The notes under the pieces: generated by a model
The model's input: the letters and a program-made list of their open reading frames with translations, nothing else
What the model was told of the DNA's origin: nothing
Database searches by the model: none
Source: Saccharopolyspora gloriosae
GTDB taxonomy: Bacteria; Actinomycetota; Actinomycetes; Mycobacteriales; Pseudonocardiaceae
Assembly (NCBI RefSeq): GCF_014203325.1
Contig: NZ_JACHIV010000001.1
Span: 4,589,501 to 4,653,500, forward strand
DNA: 64,000 nt
Direction: 5' to 3'
Shown: positions 7,702 through 48,768 of the stretch, piece after piece
Layout of the letters: every line of letters starts with the position of its first letter
Numbering within the stretch: the stretch's first letter is position 1
Made by a program: the position numbers and the translations under genes

Positions 7702-10700
7702 TCAGGTGCTCGCGGGCACGAGGCTCGCCAGCCAGTCGTGCATGACCTGCGCGGTGAGCTCGGAGTGCTCCTTGGCCAGCGACAGGTGGTCGGCCTCGAT
7801 GGTGCGCACCGCGTCGGTGTCGATGGCGGGCGGCGCTTTCGTGCCGCGGCTGCCGGGAACGGGGACCGAGCAGCGCACCAGCAGGGTCGGCGCGGTGGTC
7901 ACCGGGGCGTCGGTGATCGCGGCGACCTTGTTGTACCAGTGCACCATCGCCGACAGCCGGGAGCTGTTGAGGTTCACCGACGGGGAGTCGATGTCGGCGA
8001 GGTAGTAGCTCGCGACCTCGTCGTAGTCGATGTCGTCGTTGCCGTCGTAGCGCAGGCTCAGCGTGTCCAGCAGGATCACCGCGTCCGGCCGCACGCCCCA
8101 GGTGTCCTCCAGCACGCCCGCCGCGTGGTAGGCGATGGTGCCGCCGGTGGAGTGCCCGACCAGCACGAACGGGTCGCCGTCGCTGCCGTGCAGCGCGCTC
8201 TCGGCGACCGAGCGGATGGCGGCCGTGCCGTGCTCGGGCAGGTCCTCCCCCGATTCGAAGCCGACGAGCGGCAGCGCGGACACGTGCCGGGTGCCGCGCA
8301 GGTGCGCGGCGATGCGGGCGTACTGGTGCACGCCGCCGGTGGCGCCGGGCGAGCTCACGCAGATCAGCCGGGGGTCGGTGGGGCCGTCGGCCAGCGTCAC
8401 CGGTTCGGGCAGTTCGGCGAGCTCGGCGGGGGTCTCGAAGGTCGGGCGGGTCGCGGCGACCGCGCCGAGCATCCGCATGGACTCCTTCTGCTTGCCGGAG
8501 TGCACGCCGGTGAGGAACAGGTTCACCAGGGTGTCGTGCGGGTTGCCCTGCGACCGGCCGCCGGCGACACCGATGCGGTCGCCCAGTTCGCCGTCGATCC
8601 GGTCGGCGAGCGCGGCCGGGGTCTTCGTGTCGAACACGACCGATGCCGCAAGCCGCAGGTCGAGCTCTTCGCCGAGCCGGTTGCGCAGTTCCACCGCGAT
8701 CAGCGAGTCGAAGCCCAGTTCCAGGAAGTCCCGTTCCGCGTCGACGGCGGACGCGTCGCGGTGGCCGAGCACGGCGGCGGCGTGCTCGATGACGAGTCCG
8801 GTGAGCAGCTTGCGGCGGTCGGCCGCGTCGGCGTCGGCGAGCCGGTCGCGCAGCGTTCCGCCGGATCGCGCCGCGGCGGCGGTGCGGCGGGCGGCGGGGA
8901 TCAACCCGCGCAGCACGGAGGGCACGTGGCCCTGGGCCCGCATCCCGGAGGCCTTCGCGCGGATCGGCACCACCAGCGCCTCGTCGCGGGCGAGGGCGGC
9001 GTCGAACAGCGCCAGTCCCTGTTCCAGCGACAGCGGCGGCAACCCGGAGTTCGCCATCCGCTCCAGTTCGGCTTCGGTGAGCTCGCCGGTCATGCCGGTC
9101 GTCGGCGCCCACGGACCCCACGCCAGCGACTGCGCGGGCAGACCCGCGCCGCGGCGGTGCTGGGCCAGGGCGTCGAGGAAGGCGTTGGCCGCGGCGTAGT
9201 TGCCCTGGCCGGGTCCGCCCATCACACCGGAAACCGAGGAGTACAGCAGGAACGCGGTGAGCCCGAGGTCGCGGGTGGCTTCGTGCAGGCGCCAGGCGGC
9301 GTCCACCTTGGGCCGCAGCACGCCGTCCAGGCGTTGCGGGGTGAGCGAGCCGATCGCCCCGTCGTCGAGCGCCCCGGCGGTGTGCACGACGGCCGTGAGC
9401 GGGTGCTGCACCGGGATCTCGGCGAGCAGGCCGTCCAGCGCGGCGCCGTCGGCGGCGTCGCAGGCCGCGATCCGCACGTCGGCGCCGTGCGCGGTGAGTT
9501 CCGCGCGCAGCTCCACCGCTCCCGGCGCCTGCGGTCCGCGGCGGCTCGCCAGCACCAGGTGCCGGGTGCCGTGCTCGGCGACCAGGTGCCGGGCCAGTTC
9601 GGCGCCGAGCCCACCGGTGCCGCCGGTGATGAGCACGGTCCCTTCGGGGTCCCAGCTCGCGGTGTCCACGGCTCCCTCGCCGTCGAGCGGCAGCAGCCGC
9701 GCCACGCGGATCTCCCGCTGCCGCACGGCGATCTGCTGCTCGTCGGCGTCGAGCAGTCCGGGCAGCACCGCCGCGGAGGTGAAGGCGTCGTCGAGGTCGA
9801 CGAGCAGCAACCGGCCGGGGTCCTCGGCCTGCGCGGAGCGCACCAGGCCCCACACGGCCGCCGCGGCCACGTCGGCGGGCGTCTCGCCGTCCACCGCGAC
9901 CGCGCCTCGGGTCACGAAGACCAGGTGGGATCGGGCGAAGCGCTGGTCGGACTGCCATTCCTGGAGCACGGCCAGCGCCCGGTGGGTGAGGTCGTGCACG
10001 GCCTGCGGGCCGGCGGCGGCGTCACCGGTGACGGGGATGAGGAACACGTCGGGCACCGCGCTGCCGCTCGCCGTGCTCGCCAGGGTCTCGCCGTAGCCGA
10101 CGACGGCTTCGTCGGCGCGGTGCAGCGCGTAGGCGAGGTCGAACTCGTCGCCGCCGATGATCGCCCAGCGCTTGCCGCCGACGGGCTCCGGCGCGGGCCC
10201 GGGGACCCAGCGCAGCCCGAACAGGGAGTCCTGGCCGGATTCGCGGGCCACCGGCGCCTGTCCGCTGGTGTCGAGGGTCAGGGATTCCACCACCAGCACG
10301 GGGTTTCCGCGGCCGTCGACGGCGACGACCTCGATGCCCGGACCGTCCGCGTGGCGGCTCGCGCGCAGGCTCAGCGCGGTGGCTCCGGTGGCGTGCAGGG
10401 ACATCCCGTCCCAGCGGACCGCCCGCGCGGAGTCCGAAGTGGACTCGACGTGCGCGGCGGCGCGCACGACCGCGTCCAGCAGCGCCGGGTGCAGGTCGTG
10501 GCCGGGGCCGGTGTCGTCCGCGGGCAACGCCACCTCGGCGAAGACCTCCCCGGCGTGGCGCCACACCGCGAACGACGCGTCGTCGGCCAGCTGCTCGGCA
10601 CCGCCGGGCACTTCGCCGGAGAAGTCGATCTCGACCGGGTCGGCGGTGAGCACGCCGGTGGCGTGCTCGGTCCAGCCATGCTCGGAGTCCGCCGGGCGGG

Positions 10701-13700
10701 CGTGCACGGTCAGCGCGCGCCGCCCCTCTTCGTCGGCCTCCCCGATCTTGACCTGCACGGCGACCGGTTCACCCGCGGGCAGCACGAGACCGGTGCCGAC
10801 GGTCAGCGTCTCGACCCGCGCGCACCCGGCCTCGTCCGCGGCCCGCAGCGCGAGCTCGGCGAACACCGACTCCGGCACGGCCCGCCCGGTGGGCAGCCAC
10901 GGTTGCGCGCTCGCCGACAGGCTCCCGGTCAGCACGACCGCGCCCGTGTCGGCCAGTCCCATCGCCGCGCCGAGCACCGGGTGGTGCACCGAGCGCAGCC
11001 CGAGCCCGGTGGCGTCCACGGCACCGGCGGCGGCCTTCGGCCAGAACCGCTCGTGCTGGAACGCGTAGGTGGGCAGGTCGACGCGCCGCGCGCCGGTCCC
11101 GGCGAGCAGCTCGGACCAGTCCACCCGCAGGCCGCGGACGTGCAACCGGCCGAGCGCGGTCACCAACGCCGCCTCCTCCGGGCGGTCCTTGCGCAGCGCC
11201 GGAGCCGCCACGGCGTTGTCGGGCAGCGATTCCTGGGCCATCGCGCAGAGCGTGCCGTCCGGGCCCAGCTCCAGGAAGGTCTTCGCGCCCTCGGCGGCGA
11301 GCGCGCGGACGCCGTCGGCGAACCGCACCGCCTCCCGCACGTGGCGCACCCAGTACTCCGGCGAGCCGAGCTCCTCGGAGCGCGCGCGCTCCCCGGTCAG
11401 GTTCGACACGATCGGGATCGCGGCGGGGCCGAAGGACAGCTCCCGCACCACGGCGCGGAACTCGTCGAGCATCGGGTCCATCAGCGGCGAGTGGAACGCG
11501 TGGCTGACGCCGAGCGGTTTGGTCTTGCGGCCGTCGGCCGCCAGCCGCTCCGCGACGGCCCGCACGCCCGCCTCGTCACCGGAGACGACGACCGAGCGCG
11601 GCCCGTTGATCGCGGCGATGGACGTGGTGCCGTTGAGCAGCGGCACGACCTCGGCCTCGGTGGCCTGGACCGCGGTCATCGCGCCGCCCGCGGGCAACGC
11701 GCTCATCAGGCGGGCGCGGGCGGCGACGAGCTTCGCGGCGTCCGCGAGCGACAGCACTCCGGAGACGTGCGCCGCCGCGATCTCGCCGATGGAGTGGCCG
11801 CCGAGCAGGTCCGCCGTGACGCCGAGGGATTCGACGAGCCGGTACAGCGCGACCTCGACGGCGAACAGCGCGGGCTGGGTGTTGCCGGTGTCCTCCAGCG
11901 CGGCCTCGTCCGCGCCCCAGATCACGTCGCGCAGCGAGCCGTCCCGGTGCCGGTCGAGTTCGGCGAGCGCCGCGTCGAACGCCGCCGCGAACACCGGGAA
12001 CCGGGCGTGCAGCTCGCGGCCCATGCCGAGCCGCTGCGAACCCTGGCCGGAGAACAGCACCGCGAGCCTGCCCGGTTCGGCGCCGACCGCGCCGCGCGCG
12101 ACCTCGTCGACACCGGACTCGGTGGCCAACAGCACCGCGCGGTGCTCGAACGTGGACCGGCCGGTCACCAGCGAGTGCGCCACGTCGGCGGCGGCGGTCT
12201 CGGGGTGCCCGGCGTGGAAGGCGGTGATCCGGTCCAGCTGCGCGGCCAGCGCCTGCGGGGTCCGGCCGGAAACGGGCCACGGCACCGCGGCCGGGCGAAT
12301 CCGCTGCTCGGGCTCGGCGGTCTCGGGCTGGGCGGATTCGGGCTGGGCGGGTTCCGGAGCCTGCTCCAAGATCACGTGCGCGTTGGTGCCGCTGATGCCG
12401 AAGGAGGAGACACCGGCCCGGCGGGGATGGTTCGCCTCGGGCCACGCCGTGCTCGCGGTCGCCAGCTCGACGGACCCCGTGTCCCAGTCCACGTGCTCGG
12501 ACGGGCTGCTCACGTGCAGCGTCGGCGGCAGCGCGCCGTGGCGCATCGCCTGCACCACCTTGATCACGCCGGCGGCGCCGGCGGCGGCCTGGGTGTGGCC
12601 GAGGTTCGACTTCACCGACCCCAGCAGCAGCGGCCGGTCCCGGTCGCGGCCGTAGGTCGCCAGCAGCGCCTGCGCCTCGATCGGGTCGCCCAGCTTCGTG
12701 CCCGTCCCGTGCGCCTCCACCACGTCGACGTCCGAAGTGGACAGTCCGGCACCGGCGAGCGCCTGCCGGATGACGCGCTGCTGCGCCGGGCCGTTCGGCG
12801 CGGTCAGGCCGTTCGACGCGCCGTCCTGGTTCACCGCGCTGCCCCGCAGCACCGCCAGCACCTCGTGGCCGTGGCGCTGCGCGTCGGAGAGCTTCTCCAC
12901 CACGAGCAGCCCGACGCCCTCGGACCACGCGGTGCCGTCGGCGTCGGACGAGAACGCCTTGCAGCGCCCGTCGGGGGCGAGCCCGCCCTGCCTGCTGAAC
13001 GAGGAGAAGTTCGCCGACGTCGTCATCACCGTGACGCCCCCGGCCAGGGCCATCGAGCACTCGCCGGACCGCAGCGCCTGCGCGGCCAGGTGCAGCGCCA
13101 CCAACGACGACGAGCACGCGGTGTCCACGGTCAGCGACGGGCCTTCCAGCCCGAGTGCGAACGACAACCTGCCGGAGAGCACGCTCGCCGCCATCCCCGT
13201 GGAGGCGTGGCCTTCGAGGTCCTCGCTGGAAGCGAGCATCAGGTGGATGTAGTCCTGGCCGGTGGTGCCGACGAACACGCCGGTCCGGCTGCCGCGCAAC
13301 GCTTTCGGGTCGATCCCGGCGCGTTCCAGCGCCTCCCAGGACACCTCCAGCGCCTGGCGCTGCTGCGGGTCCATCGCGACGGCCTCGCGCGGGGAGATGT
13401 CGAAGAAGCCGGGGTCGAAATCGGCCGCGCCGGGCAGGAATCCGCCTTCGGCGGTGGCGCTGCGCCCGTCGCCGAGCGCGTCGAGGTCCCAGCCGCGGTC
13501 GGCCGGGAAGCCGGTGATCGCGTCCTCGCCCGCCGAGAGCAGGTCCCAGAGCCGCTCCGGCGAATCGGCGCCGGGGAACCGGCAGGCCATGCCGACGATC
13601 GCCACCGGCTCGTGCTTGCCGGACTCCGCGTCCTGGAGCCGTTGCCGCGTCTCGTGCAGATCCGCGGTGACCCACTTCAGGTAGTCGACGAGTGTGCTTT

Positions 13701-13710
13701 CGTCAGGCAT
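7702..13710 (-). CDS. Type I PKS, terminal module with thioesterase (KS-AT-DH0-KR-ACP-TE; PimS4/NysK-like)
   Basis: 2002 residues. An N-terminal coiled-coil docking helix (1-32) precedes KS (35-455, Cys199), AT (545-850, Ser640; HAFH at 737-740 indicates malonyl-CoA), a DH-like region (905-1150), KR (1355-1580; Tyr1505, Asn1509; LDD at 1448-1450, so B-type), ACP (1640-1710, Ser1669) and TE (1775-2000; Ser1854 in GHSTGG, probable Asp1882 and His1975). The DH lacks the HxxxGxxxxP motif ([11 protein letters not shown] is found instead), so it should be dead and leave the C3 hydroxyl. The TE would close the macrolactone. ATG at 13710 has an AAGGA site. Copy B of the palindromic element lies between this gene and the previous PKS gene. 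Confidence 0.95.
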   Translation of the reverse strand: MPDESTLVDYLKWVTADLHETRQRLQDAESGKHEPVAIVGMACRFPGADSPERLWDLLSAGEDAITGFPADRGWDLDALGDGRSATAEGGFLPGAADFDPGFFDISPREAVAMDPQQRQALEVSWEALERAGIDPKALRGSRTGVFVGTTGQDYIHLMLASSEDLEGHASTGMAASVLSGRLSFALGLEGPSLTVDTACSSSLVALHLAAQALRSGECSMALAGGVTVMTTSANFSSFSRQGGLAPDGRCKAFSSDADGTAWSEGVGLLVVEKLSDAQRHGHEVLAVLRGSAVNQDGASNGLTAPNGPAQQRVIRQALAGAGLSTSDVDVVEAHGTGTKLGDPIEAQALLATYGRDRDRPLLLGSVKSNLGHTQAAAGAAGVIKVVQAMRHGALPPTLHVSSPSEHVDWDTGSVELATASTAWPEANHPRRAGVSSFGISGTNAHVILEQAPEPAQPESAQPETAEPEQRIRPAAVPWPVSGRTPQALAAQLDRITAFHAGHPETAAADVAHSLVTGRSTFEHRAVLLATESGVDEVARGAVGAEPGRLAVLFSGQGSQRLGMGRELHARFPVFAAAFDAALAELDRHRDGSLRDVIWGADEAALEDTGNTQPALFAVEVALYRLVESLGVTADLLGGHSIGEIAAAHVSGVLSLADAAKLVAARARLMSALPAGGAMTAVQATEAEVVPLLNGTTSIAAINGPRSVVVSGDEAGVRAVAERLAADGRKTKPLGVSHAFHSPLMDPMLDEFRAVVRELSFGPAAIPIVSNLTGERARSEELGSPEYWVRHVREAVRFADGVRALAAEGAKTFLELGPDGTLCAMAQESLPDNAVAAPALRKDRPEEAALVTALGRLHVRGLRVDWSELLAGTGARRVDLPTYAFQHERFWPKAAAGAVDATGLGLRSVHHPVLGAAMGLADTGAVVLTGSLSASAQPWLPTGRAVPESVFAELALRAADEAGCARVETLTVGTGLVLPAGEPVAVQVKIGEADEEGRRALTVHARPADSEHGWTEHATGVLTADPVEIDFSGEVPGGAEQLADDASFAVWRHAGEVFAEVALPADDTGPGHDLHPALLDAVVRAAAHVESTSDSARAVRWDGMSLHATGATALSLRASRHADGPGIEVVAVDGRGNPVLVVESLTLDTSGQAPVARESGQDSLFGLRWVPGPAPEPVGGKRWAIIGGDEFDLAYALHRADEAVVGYGETLASTASGSAVPDVFLIPVTGDAAAGPQAVHDLTHRALAVLQEWQSDQRFARSHLVFVTRGAVAVDGETPADVAAAAVWGLVRSAQAEDPGRLLLVDLDDAFTSAAVLPGLLDADEQQIAVRQREIRVARLLPLDGEGAVDTASWDPEGTVLITGGTGGLGAELARHLVAEHGTRHLVLASRRGPQAPGAVELRAELTAHGADVRIAACDAADGAALDGLLAEIPVQHPLTAVVHTAGALDDGAIGSLTPQRLDGVLRPKVDAAWRLHEATRDLGLTAFLLYSSVSGVMGGPGQGNYAAANAFLDALAQHRRGAGLPAQSLAWGPWAPTTGMTGELTEAELERMANSGLPPLSLEQGLALFDAALARDEALVVPIRAKASGMRAQGHVPSVLRGLIPAARRTAAAARSGGTLRDRLADADAADRRKLLTGLVIEHAAAVLGHRDASAVDAERDFLELGFDSLIAVELRNRLGEELDLRLAASVVFDTKTPAALADRIDGELGDRIGVAGGRSQGNPHDTLVNLFLTGVHSGKQKESMRMLGAVAATRPTFETPAELAELPEPVTLADGPTDPRLICVSSPGATGGVHQYARIAAHLRGTRHVSALPLVGFESGEDLPEHGTAAIRSVAESALHGSDGDPFVLVGHSTGGTIAYHAAGVLEDTWGVRPDAVILLDTLSLRYDGNDDIDYDEVASYYLADIDSPSVNLNSSRLSAMVHWYNKVAAITDAPVTTAPTLLVRCSVPVPGSRGTKAPPAIDTDAVRTIEADHLSLAKEHSELTAQVMHDWLASLVPAST

Positions 13711-13806
13711 CGCCGGTCCTTCTTTCGATCGAGTTCCTGTTGTGGGTGGCAGGGCGGGCAGGTGCTCCCCGGAAGGCGGTGCGAGAGGTTTCCGAGCAGT
13801 TCCTCG

Positions 13807-13960
13807 TCAGCGGCGAAGCCGCTGAGCAGCGACCACCCGAGCACAACGACCACCGGCGGGTTCTCAGCGGCTTCCTCCCGAGGACAGCGATTTCGTGGTG
13901 TAGGGAGCTACATGAGAAATCGATCCCGCAGCGAGGAAGCCGCTGAGGTTCCGCCACCCG
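13807..13960 (+). repeat. Palindromic intergenic element, copy B
   Basis: The small hairpin with GAA triloop is at 13807-13825. The long stem pairs 13863-13877 (CTCAGCGGCTTCCTC) with its complement within 13931-13947. The inner hairpin is CGATTTC/GAAATCG capped by TGTAG-GGAG-CTACA, a different subtype from copies A, C and E. It lies between two codirectional PKS genes, in a 281-base gap with nothing else recognisable. Confidence 0.85.
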
Positions 13961-13991
13961 GACACCTGCGCAAACCATTCCGTGAGAGCTC

Positions 13992-16900
13992 CTAAGCCTG
14001 GGTTCGTCTGCCGAGTTCGTTGTCGATGAAGGTGAGCAGGTCATCGGCGGTGGCGTCCTGGATGCGTTCCTCCACGGCGTGCTCGTCGGCGTGGGCGGCT
14101 CCGTCGCCGTAGCGCTCCAGCAGGCCGCGCAGCCGGACGGTGAGCTCGTCGCGGACTTCGGCGGCGGTCTCCTCGTCGGCGAGGACGTGCTCGATCCGGT
14201 CCAGTTCGGCGAGCGGGGACGCCCCGGGGCCGTCCGTGCCGCCGAAGTCCTCGGCCAGCAGGCGGGCCACCGCCAGCGGCGTCGGGTGGTCGAAGATCAG
14301 CGTCGAGGGAAGCCGCACGCCGGTCGCCCCGGTCAGCCGGTTGCGCAGTTCGACCGCGGTCAGCGAGTCGAAGCCGATCTGGCGGAATTCGCGCTCCGCG
14401 CCGATCGCCTCGGCCGAGCCGTGGCCGAGCACCGTCGCGGAGGCGTCCCGGACCAGCTGCACCAGGGTCTGCTCGCGTTCCGCGCCGCCCATCGCGGCGA
14501 GCTTGTCGGCGAGCCCGGCCTGGTCCGCTCCGGTGCCGCCACCGGCGGCGGTGCGCCGCGCCGAGCGGACCAGGCCGCGCAGCATCGCGGGCACCTCGGC
14601 CTGCGCGCGAGCGGCCCCGGAGCCCATGCCCAGCGGCACGACGAGGGGTTCGTCGGCGCCGATCGCGGTGTCGAACAGGGCGAGGCCGCGCTCGATCGGC
14701 AGCGGCGGCATCCCGTTGTCGCCGATGCGGCGCAGGTCCCGGTCGTCGAGCCCGGCGGTCATGCCGACGCCCTGCTCCCACGCTCCCCACGCCAGCGACA
14801 CCGCGGGCAGCCCGCGGGACCGGCGGTGCCGGGCGAGCGCGTCGAGGAACACGTTGCCCGCCGCGTAGTTGGCCTGCCCCGCGCTGCCCAGCACCCCGGA
14901 GACCGAGGAGTAGACGGCGAACGCGGCCAGGTCCAGGTTGGCGGTGAGCTCGTGCAGGTTCCAGGCGCCGTCCACCTTGGGCCGCAGCACGGCGTCCAGC
15001 CGTTCCGGGGTGAGCGAGCCGACGACGCCGTCGTCGAGGGTGCCCGCGGTGTGCACCACGGCCGTGAGCGGGCGCGGCGCCGAGTCCAGCAGCGCGCGGG
15101 CGGCGGCGCGGTCGGCGACGTCGCAGGCCGCGATGGTGACCTCGGCGCCGCGCGCGGTGAGTTCGGCGCGCAGCTCGGCCGCGCCGGGCGCGTCGGCGCC
15201 GCGCCTGCTGGCGAGCAGCAGGTGCCGGGCGCGGCCGTCGGCGACCAGGTGGCGGGCCAGTTCGGCGCCGAGCCCGCCGGTGCCGCCGGTGATGAGCACC
15301 GTGCCGTCCGGGTCCCACCGCCGGGGCATCGTGAGGACGATCTTGCCGATGTGCCGGGCGAGGCTCATGTGCCGGAACGCCTCGGGCGCCCGCCGCACGT
15401 CCCAGGACCGCACCGGCAGCGGGTGCAGCGCACCGGCCGCGAACAGCGCGGTCAGCTCTCCCAGCATCTCCTGGATGCGGTCCGGGTCGACGAGTCCGAG
15501 GTCGAAGGAGCGGTAGTCGACGCCCGCCACGTCGTCGCGCACGTCGGTCTTGCCCATCTCGATGAACCGCCCGCCCCGGGGCAGCAGCCGCAGCGAGGCG
15601 TCGACGAACTCGCCGGACAGCGCGTTGAGCACCACGTCGATGCCGCCGTCGCCCGCGACCGCCGCGAACTCGCGCTCGAAGTCGGTGGTGCGGGAGGAGG
15701 CGATGTGGTCGTCGGCCACGCCGAGCGAGCGCAGGGTGTCCTGCTTGCCCTCGCCGGCGGTGGCGAACACCTCGGCGCCGAGGTGCCGGGCGAGCTGGAT
15801 CGCGGCCATGCCGACACCACCGGCACCGGCGTGCACCAGCACCTTCTCGCCGGGCCGCACGGCCGCCAGGTCGAGGAGACCGTGGTAGGCGGTGAGGAAC
15901 ACCAGCGGCACCGAGGCCGCCGCGTCCCAGGACCAGCCCTCCGGAACGCGGGTGAGGAACCGCTCGTCGACCGTCCCCTGTGGACCGAATCCGCCGAACA
16001 GCATGCCCATCACCCGGTCGCCGGGCCGCAGATCGACCGCCTCGGGTCCGGCCTCGACGACCACCCCGGCGGCTTCCGAGCCGAACGGGCCCGCCTCGCC
16101 GGGGTACATGCCGAGCGCGTTGAGCACGTCGCGGAAGTTCACCCCGGCCGCCTCGATCCGCACCCGCACGTCCCGGCCGGTCAGCGGCTCGGCGGCCTGC
16201 GGGAACGGGGTCAGCGCGAGGTCGTCCAGGCTGCCCTTGCGCACGCTGTCGAGGTGCCACGGCACGCCCGCGGGCGGCACCAGGGACTCGGCGGTGGCCA
16301 GCTGCGCCAGCCGCGCCACGCGCGGCGCGCCGTCGCGCACGAGCGCCTGCGGCTCGTCCTGCTCGAACAGCCCGGGGGCCAGCGCGAGCGCTTCGGCCGG
16401 GTCCGAGTCGACGTCGAGCAGCAGGAACCGGCCGGGGTTCTCGGATTGCGCGGACCGCACCAGGCCCCACGCGGAGTGCGCCGCCAGGTCGGTGCCGTCG
16501 ACCGCGCCGCGCGTGACGAACACCAGCCGCGAGGCCGCGAAGCGGTCCTCGGCGAGCCACCGCTGCACCAGCTCCAGCACCCGCCGGTTCAGCGCGCGCA
16601 CCGCGCCGGGCACGTCGTCCCCGCCGCCGCTCAGCGGCACGGCCACGAACTCCGGCACCGGCTCGGGCAGCTCGTCGGCGGAGTCCGCGACCGCGCCGAC
16701 GCCCAGGCCGAACGGGTCCGGGCCCAGCACCGCCCACTGCCGCGCGGCGGGCTCGACCTGGTGGGCGACCCATTCGACGTGGAACAGCGAGTTCAGCTCG
16801 TCCGCGCCGGCGGGTGCGGCCGGGGCCGGTCCCGCTTCGGCCAGCACCAACGAGTCGACCGACAGCACCGGGATGCCCTGCGGATCGGCGGCGACGAGCT

Positions 16901-19900
16901 CGACGGAATCCTTGCCGTTCTTGGTGATCCGCACCCGCAGCGCCGATCCGCCGGAGGCGTGCAGCGAGGCACCGCTCCAGGAGAACGGCAGCAGGCCGCG
17001 CCCGTCCCCTTCGGAGACGGCGAACACGGTGGCGTGCAGCACCGAGTCCAGCAGCGCGGGGTGCAGTCCGTAGGACTCGGCGTCGCGCACCTGCTGCGGC
17101 AGCCGGACCTCCGCGAAGTACTCGTCGTCGCGGCGCCACACCGCGCGCAGCCCGCGGAACACCGGGCCGTAGGTGAGTCCCGTGGCGGCGTAGTCGTCGT
17201 AGAGGCTCTCGATGTCCACTTCGGACGATCCGGCGGGCGGCCAGACGGCGGCGTCGAAGTCCAGGACGCGCTCGGGTTCGGCCAGCGTGCCCGCGGCGTG
17301 CTGGGTCCACGGCGCGGCCGGGTCGTCGGCGGGGCCGGGCTGGTCGGGGCGCCCGGGCTGGTCGAGGCGCCCGGGCTGGTCGAGGCGGGAGTACAGGCGC
17401 AGCGCGCGGCGCCCGGAGTCGTCGGCGGCGTCGACCCGCAGCTGCACCTGAACTGCACCGTCGGCGGGCAGCACCAGCGGCGCGGCCAGCGTCAGCTCCT
17501 CCACCTGGTCGCAGCCGACCTGGTCGGCGGCGCGCACGGCGAGTTCGAGGAACCCGGTGCCGGGGAAGAACACCTGGCCGCTGACCACGTGGTCGGCCAG
17601 CCAGGCGTGCGTGGCCACGGACAACCTGCTGGTGAACAGCACCCCGGCGCCGTCGGCGAGTTCCACGGAGGCGCCCAGCAGCGGGTGCTCGGCCCCGGTG
17701 AGCCCGAGGCCCGTCGCGTCCCCGGCCTGCTGCGCCGTCTCCGGCCAGAAGCGCTCGTGCTGGAAGGCGTAGGTCGGCAGGTCGATCCGGCGGGCGTCGG
17801 TGGCGGCGAAGAACGCGGCCCAGTCGACCTTGATCCCGGCGGTGTGCAGCCGGGTGAGCGCGGTGGTGGCGGCGGTGCGGTCGTCCCGGTCGCGGCGCAG
17901 CATCGGGATCACCGGCGTGCCCGGCTCCAGCGAGTCCTGCGCCATCGAGCACAGCGCGCTGTCGGGCCCCAGTTCCAGGAACACCGAGGCGCCGTCGGCG
18001 GCGAGCGCGCGCACCCCGTCGGCGAACCGCACCGGTTCCCGCACGTGGCGCACCCAGTACTCCGGCGCGGCCAGCTCCTCGGCGGCGGCCAGGCGCCCGG
18101 TCAGGTTCGACACCAGCGGAAGCTGCGGCCTGCCGAACGCGGATTTCCGCACCACCGCGCGGAAATCGTCGAGCATCGGGTCCATCAGCGGCGAGTGGAA
18201 GGCGTGGCTCACGGCGAGCCGGGTGGTCTTGCGGCCCTGCTCGGCCAGCCACCGGGAGATCTCGTCGACCTCGTCCTCCGCACCGGAGATCACCAGCGAG
18301 CCGGGCGCGTTCACGGCGGCCACCGCGACCCGCTCGGTCAGCAGCGGCGCGACCTCGGCTTCGGTGGCGCGCACCGCGGCCATCGCCCCGCCCGCGGGCA
18401 GCGCCTGCATCAGGCGTCCCCTGGCGGCGACGAGCGCGGCGGCGTCCGGCAGCGAGAGCACTCCCGCGACGTGCGCGGCGGTGATCTCGCCGACGGAGTG
18501 GCCCGCGACGAATCCGGGGGTGACGCCCCAGGATTCGAGCAGCCGGTACAGCGCGACCTCGACGGCGAACAGCGCGGGCTGGGTGGTGCCGGTCTGGTCC
18601 AGCAGGGCCGCGTCGGCGCTGCCGGGTTCGGCGAACAGCAGCTCGCGCAGCGGGCGGTCCAGGTGCGGGTCCAGTTCGGCGAGCACCGCGTCCAGCGCTT
18701 CGGCGAACGCCGGGAACGCGGCGGCCAGCTCACGTCCGGCACCGGCGCGCTGCGCGCCCTGGCCGGAGAACAGCACGCCGAGCTTCGCGGGGCGCTCCAC
18801 CGTGTGGCGCACCAGTCCCGGCGCGTCGCCGTCGGCGACCCACCCGGCCAGCGCGTCGCGCAGCCCGCCCCGGTCCGCGCCGACGGCGGCCAGCCGGTGC
18901 TCGAAGGCGGCGCGGGAGGTGGCCAGCGAGAACGCCACGTCGTCCGGGCGGGCGGCGGGGTCGGCGTCGACGTGGGCGAGCAGCCCGACGACCTGGTCCC
19001 GCAGGGCCTGCTCGGTGCGGCCGGTGAGGATCCACGGCACCGCACCGGATTCCGGCCCGCGCTCGGCGGTCTCCTCGGCGGGGGCCTGTTCGAGGATGGT
19101 GTGCGCGTTGGTGCCGCTCACGCCGAACGAGGACACCGCGGCGCGGCGCGGGCGGCCGGTCTCGGGCCAGGCCTCAGTCTCGGCCAGCAGTGAGACCGCT
19201 CCGGAGGACCAGTCCACGTGCGAGGACGGCGGGTCGCAGTACAAGCTGCGGGGCAGCACGCCGTGGCGCATCGCCTGCACCATCTTGATCACGCCCGCGA
19301 CCCCGGCGGCGGCCTGCGTGTGGCCGAGGTTGGACTTGACGGAGCCGAGCCGCAGCGGCTCCTCCCGGTCCTTGCCGTAGGTCGCCAGCAGGCTGCTCGC
19401 CTCGATCGGGTCGCCCAGCGAGGTCCCGGTGCCGTGCGCCTCCACCACGTCGATGTCCGAAGTGGACAGATCAGCGCTGGACAGCGCCTGGCGGATCACC
19501 CGCTGCTGCGCGCGCCCGCTGGGCGCGGTGAACCCGTTGGAGGCGCCGTCGGAGTTCACCGCGGAGCCGCGCACCACCGCGAGCACCGGGTGCCCGTTGC
19601 GCCGCGCGTCGGAGAGCCGCTCCAGCACGAGCACGCCGACGCCCTCGGACCAGCCGGTGCCGTCGGCGGCGTCGGAGAACGGCTTGCACCGGCCGTCGGT
19701 GGCGAGCCCGCCCTGCCTGCTGAACTCCAGCAGCGAACCGGGCGTGCACATCACGTTGACGCCCCCGGCCAGCGCGAGCGAGCACTCCCCCGCGCGAAGC
19801 GCGTGCGCCGCCTGGTGCAGCGCCACCAGCGAGGACGAGCACGCCGTGTCCACGGTGACCGCGGGCCCTTCCAGGCCCAGCTCGTAGGACAGCCGCCCGG

Positions 19901-20480
19901 AGGTGGCGCTGGCGGCGATGCCGGTGCCCACGTTGCCGTCGGCGTCCGACAGCGACCGCACCAGCAGGTAGGCGTAGTCCTGCCCGTTGGTGCCGACGAA
20001 CACGCCGGTGCGGCTGCCGCGCAGCCCGGTGGCGTCGATCCCGGCGCGTTCGATCGCCTCCCAGGACACCTCCAGCAGCAACCGCTGCTGCGGGTCCATG
20101 GACATGGCCTCGCGCGGCGAGATCCCGAAGAACCCGGGGTCGAACTCCGCCAGCCCGTCGAGGAACCCGCCGCGCCGGGACACGGCGTTGCCGCGTTCGT
20201 CGACGCCCGCGTCCCGCAGCGCGCCCAGGTCCCAGCCGCGGTCGGTGGGGAACTCGCCGATCGCGTCGCCGCCCGCGGCGACCAGGTCCCACAGGTCCTC
20301 CGGCGAGGAGACCCCACCGGGGAACCGGCAGCCCATCGACACGATCGCCACCGGCTCGGAGCGCTGCTCGGTGAGCCGCTGGTTCTGCTTGCGCAGCCGC
20401 TCCGTCTCCTTCATCGACGCGCGGAGTGCCTTCTCGACCTGCGCCTGCCGGTCCGCCGGGTCACGCTCCCCAGAGGTCAT
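13992..20480 (-). CDS. Type I PKS, single fully reducing module (KS-AT-DH-ER-KR-ACP; PimS3 position)
   Basis: 2162 residues from the ATG at 20480, which has GGAG six bases upstream; ATG 20483 and TTG 20486 are also in frame. Residue numbers here count from TTG 20486. Domains: docking coiled coil (1-42), KS (45-465, Cys216), AT (565-860, Ser664; HAFH at 761-764, malonyl), DH (930-1190; [10 protein letters not shown] from His966, and HPALLDS with Asp1147), ER (1415-1720; NADPH loop HAGAGGVGM at 1552-1560), KR (1728-1945; Tyr1874, Asn1878; LDD, B-type), ACP (2005-2075, Ser2041) and a C-terminal docking region. All reductive domains look active, predicting a saturated C4-C5. Pimaricin's equivalent module (PimS3) makes an alkene, so the ER is a notable difference. 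The gene starts 11 bases after the large PKS stop. Confidence 0.95.
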   Translation of the reverse strand: MTSGERDPADRQAQVEKALRASMKETERLRKQNQRLTEQRSEPVAIVSMGCRFPGGVSSPEDLWDLVAAGGDAIGEFPTDRGWDLGALRDAGVDERGNAVSRRGGFLDGLAEFDPGFFGISPREAMSMDPQQRLLLEVSWEAIERAGIDATGLRGSRTGVFVGTNGQDYAYLLVRSLSDADGNVGTGIAASATSGRLSYELGLEGPAVTVDTACSSSLVALHQAAHALRAGECSLALAGGVNVMCTPGSLLEFSRQGGLATDGRCKPFSDAADGTGWSEGVGVLVLERLSDARRNGHPVLAVVRGSAVNSDGASNGFTAPSGRAQQRVIRQALSSADLSTSDIDVVEAHGTGTSLGDPIEASSLLATYGKDREEPLRLGSVKSNLGHTQAAAGVAGVIKMVQAMRHGVLPRSLYCDPPSSHVDWSSGAVSLLAETEAWPETGRPRRAAVSSFGVSGTNAHTILEQAPAEETAERGPESGAVPWILTGRTEQALRDQVVGLLAHVDADPAARPDDVAFSLATSRAAFEHRLAAVGADRGGLRDALAGWVADGDAPGLVRHTVERPAKLGVLFSGQGAQRAGAGRELAAAFPAFAEALDAVLAELDPHLDRPLRELLFAEPGSADAALLDQTGTTQPALFAVEVALYRLLESWGVTPGFVAGHSVGEITAAHVAGVLSLPDAAALVAARGRLMQALPAGGAMAAVRATEAEVAPLLTERVAVAAVNAPGSLVISGAEDEVDEISRWLAEQGRKTTRLAVSHAFHSPLMDPMLDDFRAVVRKSAFGRPQLPLVSNLTGRLAAAEELAAPEYWVRHVREPVRFADGVRALAADGASVFLELGPDSALCSMAQDSLEPGTPVIPMLRRDRDDRTAATTALTRLHTAGIKVDWAAFFAATDARRIDLPTYAFQHERFWPETAQQAGDATGLGLTGAEHPLLGASVELADGAGVLFTSRLSVATHAWLADHVVSGQVFFPGTGFLELAVRAADQVGCDQVEELTLAAPLVLPADGAVQVQLRVDAADDSGRRALRLYSRLDQPGRLDQPGRPDQPGPADDPAAPWTQHAAGTLAEPERVLDFDAAVWPPAGSSEVDIESLYDDYAATGLTYGPVFRGLRAVWRRDDEYFAEVRLPQQVRDAESYGLHPALLDSVLHATVFAVSEGDGRGLLPFSWSGASLHASGGSALRVRITKNGKDSVELVAADPQGIPVLSVDSLVLAEAGPAPAAPAGADELNSLFHVEWVAHQVEPAARQWAVLGPDPFGLGVGAVADSADELPEPVPEFVAVPLSGGGDDVPGAVRALNRRVLELVQRWLAEDRFAASRLVFVTRGAVDGTDLAAHSAWGLVRSAQSENPGRFLLLDVDSDPAEALALAPGLFEQDEPQALVRDGAPRVARLAQLATAESLVPPAGVPWHLDSVRKGSLDDLALTPFPQAAEPLTGRDVRVRIEAAGVNFRDVLNALGMYPGEAGPFGSEAAGVVVEAGPEAVDLRPGDRVMGMLFGGFGPQGTVDERFLTRVPEGWSWDAAASVPLVFLTAYHGLLDLAAVRPGEKVLVHAGAGGVGMAAIQLARHLGAEVFATAGEGKQDTLRSLGVADDHIASSRTTDFEREFAAVAGDGGIDVVLNALSGEFVDASLRLLPRGGRFIEMGKTDVRDDVAGVDYRSFDLGLVDPDRIQEMLGELTALFAAGALHPLPVRSWDVRRAPEAFRHMSLARHIGKIVLTMPRRWDPDGTVLITGGTGGLGAELARHLVADGRARHLLLASRRGADAPGAAELRAELTARGAEVTIAACDVADRAAARALLDSAPRPLTAVVHTAGTLDDGVVGSLTPERLDAVLRPKVDGAWNLHELTANLDLAAFAVYSSVSGVLGSAGQANYAAGNVFLDALARHRRSRGLPAVSLAWGAWEQGVGMTAGLDDRDLRRIGDNGMPPLPIERGLALFDTAIGADEPLVVPLGMGSGAARAQAEVPAMLRGLVRSARRTAAGGGTGADQAGLADKLAAMGGAEREQTLVQLVRDASATVLGHGSAEAIGAEREFRQIGFDSLTAVELRNRLTGATGVRLPSTLIFDHPTPLAVARLLAEDFGGTDGPGASPLAELDRIEHVLADEETAAEVRDELTVRLRGLLERYGDGAAHADEHAVEERIQDATADDLLTFIDNELGRRTQA
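17337..17390 (-). repeat. Three tandem 18-bp units in the DH-domain linker
   Basis: Units at 17337-17354, 17355-17372 and 17373-17390 differ from GGGCTGGTCGAGGCGCCC by at most a few bases. They encode a repeated (L/P)DQPGR segment in a surface-type linker of the fully reducing module, so the repeat keeps frame. It looks like a recent slippage expansion. Confidence 0.8.
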
Positions 20481-20491
20481 CATCAACTCCG

Positions 20492-48238
<27,747 letters not shown>

Positions 48239-48530
48239 GTCCACCCAACCCATCTCAGGCGGCCCCCTCAGGGGCTCCCACGGCCGAATCCGGCCGGCCC
48301 ATTGCCCGGCACATCTGCGGAGTTCCAGGAACCGTGCGCTCGCCCGGTGCCGCGCCACGGCACCGGGCGTCCCGCTCAACCCGGCCGCGCACCACCGGAC
48401 GCGCCCGCGGTCCGCCGCACGGCGACCGGACGCGCGCACACTTCCGCCCACCAAGACATGCGCCCAGTCTCACCACTGCCAGGCAGGAAAATCCTTAGGA
48501 GTGCTCTCCTCGTGACCTGCGTAGGGGGCG
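48239..48530. other. Leader region of the large PKS gene
   Basis: No gene is visible here. It contains the start region of the large PKS gene (minus strand) and a short GC palindrome near 48260. I find no convincing -35/-10 pair or PimM-type box. Any promoter for the 42-kb PKS-P450 transcript must lie here or further up beyond copy C. Confidence 0.4.
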
Positions 48531-48683
48531 GGTGGCGGAACCTCAGCGTTCTTCTCGCTGCGGGATCTTTTTCCCAAGTGGCTCCGCCACGAGGGAAAAA
48601 GCCGTCCTCGCGAAAAGAACGCTGAGAACCCGCGGGTCGTCCGGTTGCTCAAGCTGGTCACTGCTCAGCGGCTTCGCCGCTGA
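48531..48683 (-). repeat. Palindromic intergenic element, copy C (reverse orientation)
   Basis: The only copy on the minus strand. The long stem pairs 48542-48558 (CTCAGCGTTCTTCTCGC) with 48610-48626, with one G-T type mismatch. The inner hairpin is CTTTTTCCC/GGGAAAAAG capped by GTGGC-TCC-GCCAC, the same subtype as copies A and E. The small hairpin is at 48665-48683. It lies between the GDP-mannose dehydratase and the large PKS gene, both on the minus strand. Confidence 0.85.
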
Positions 48684-48768
48684 CAGGACAAAGACCACAA
48701 GATCCGCGCGGGCTCCTGAGTCTCGGGCCCGGGCAACGCTTTCATCGCCTCGCAGGGCAGGAACGCAG

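Noticed and set aside
7702-13710. Counting the last module's DH as active
   Set aside because: The HxxxGxxxxP histidine and glycine are absent; only the second motif (HPALLDA) remains.
48239-48454. N-terminal extension of 72 residues on the large PKS gene
   Set aside because: The extension is basic low-complexity translation; PKS docking helices start at [10 protein letters not shown]. Only the ATG at 48253 remains a realistic alternative.
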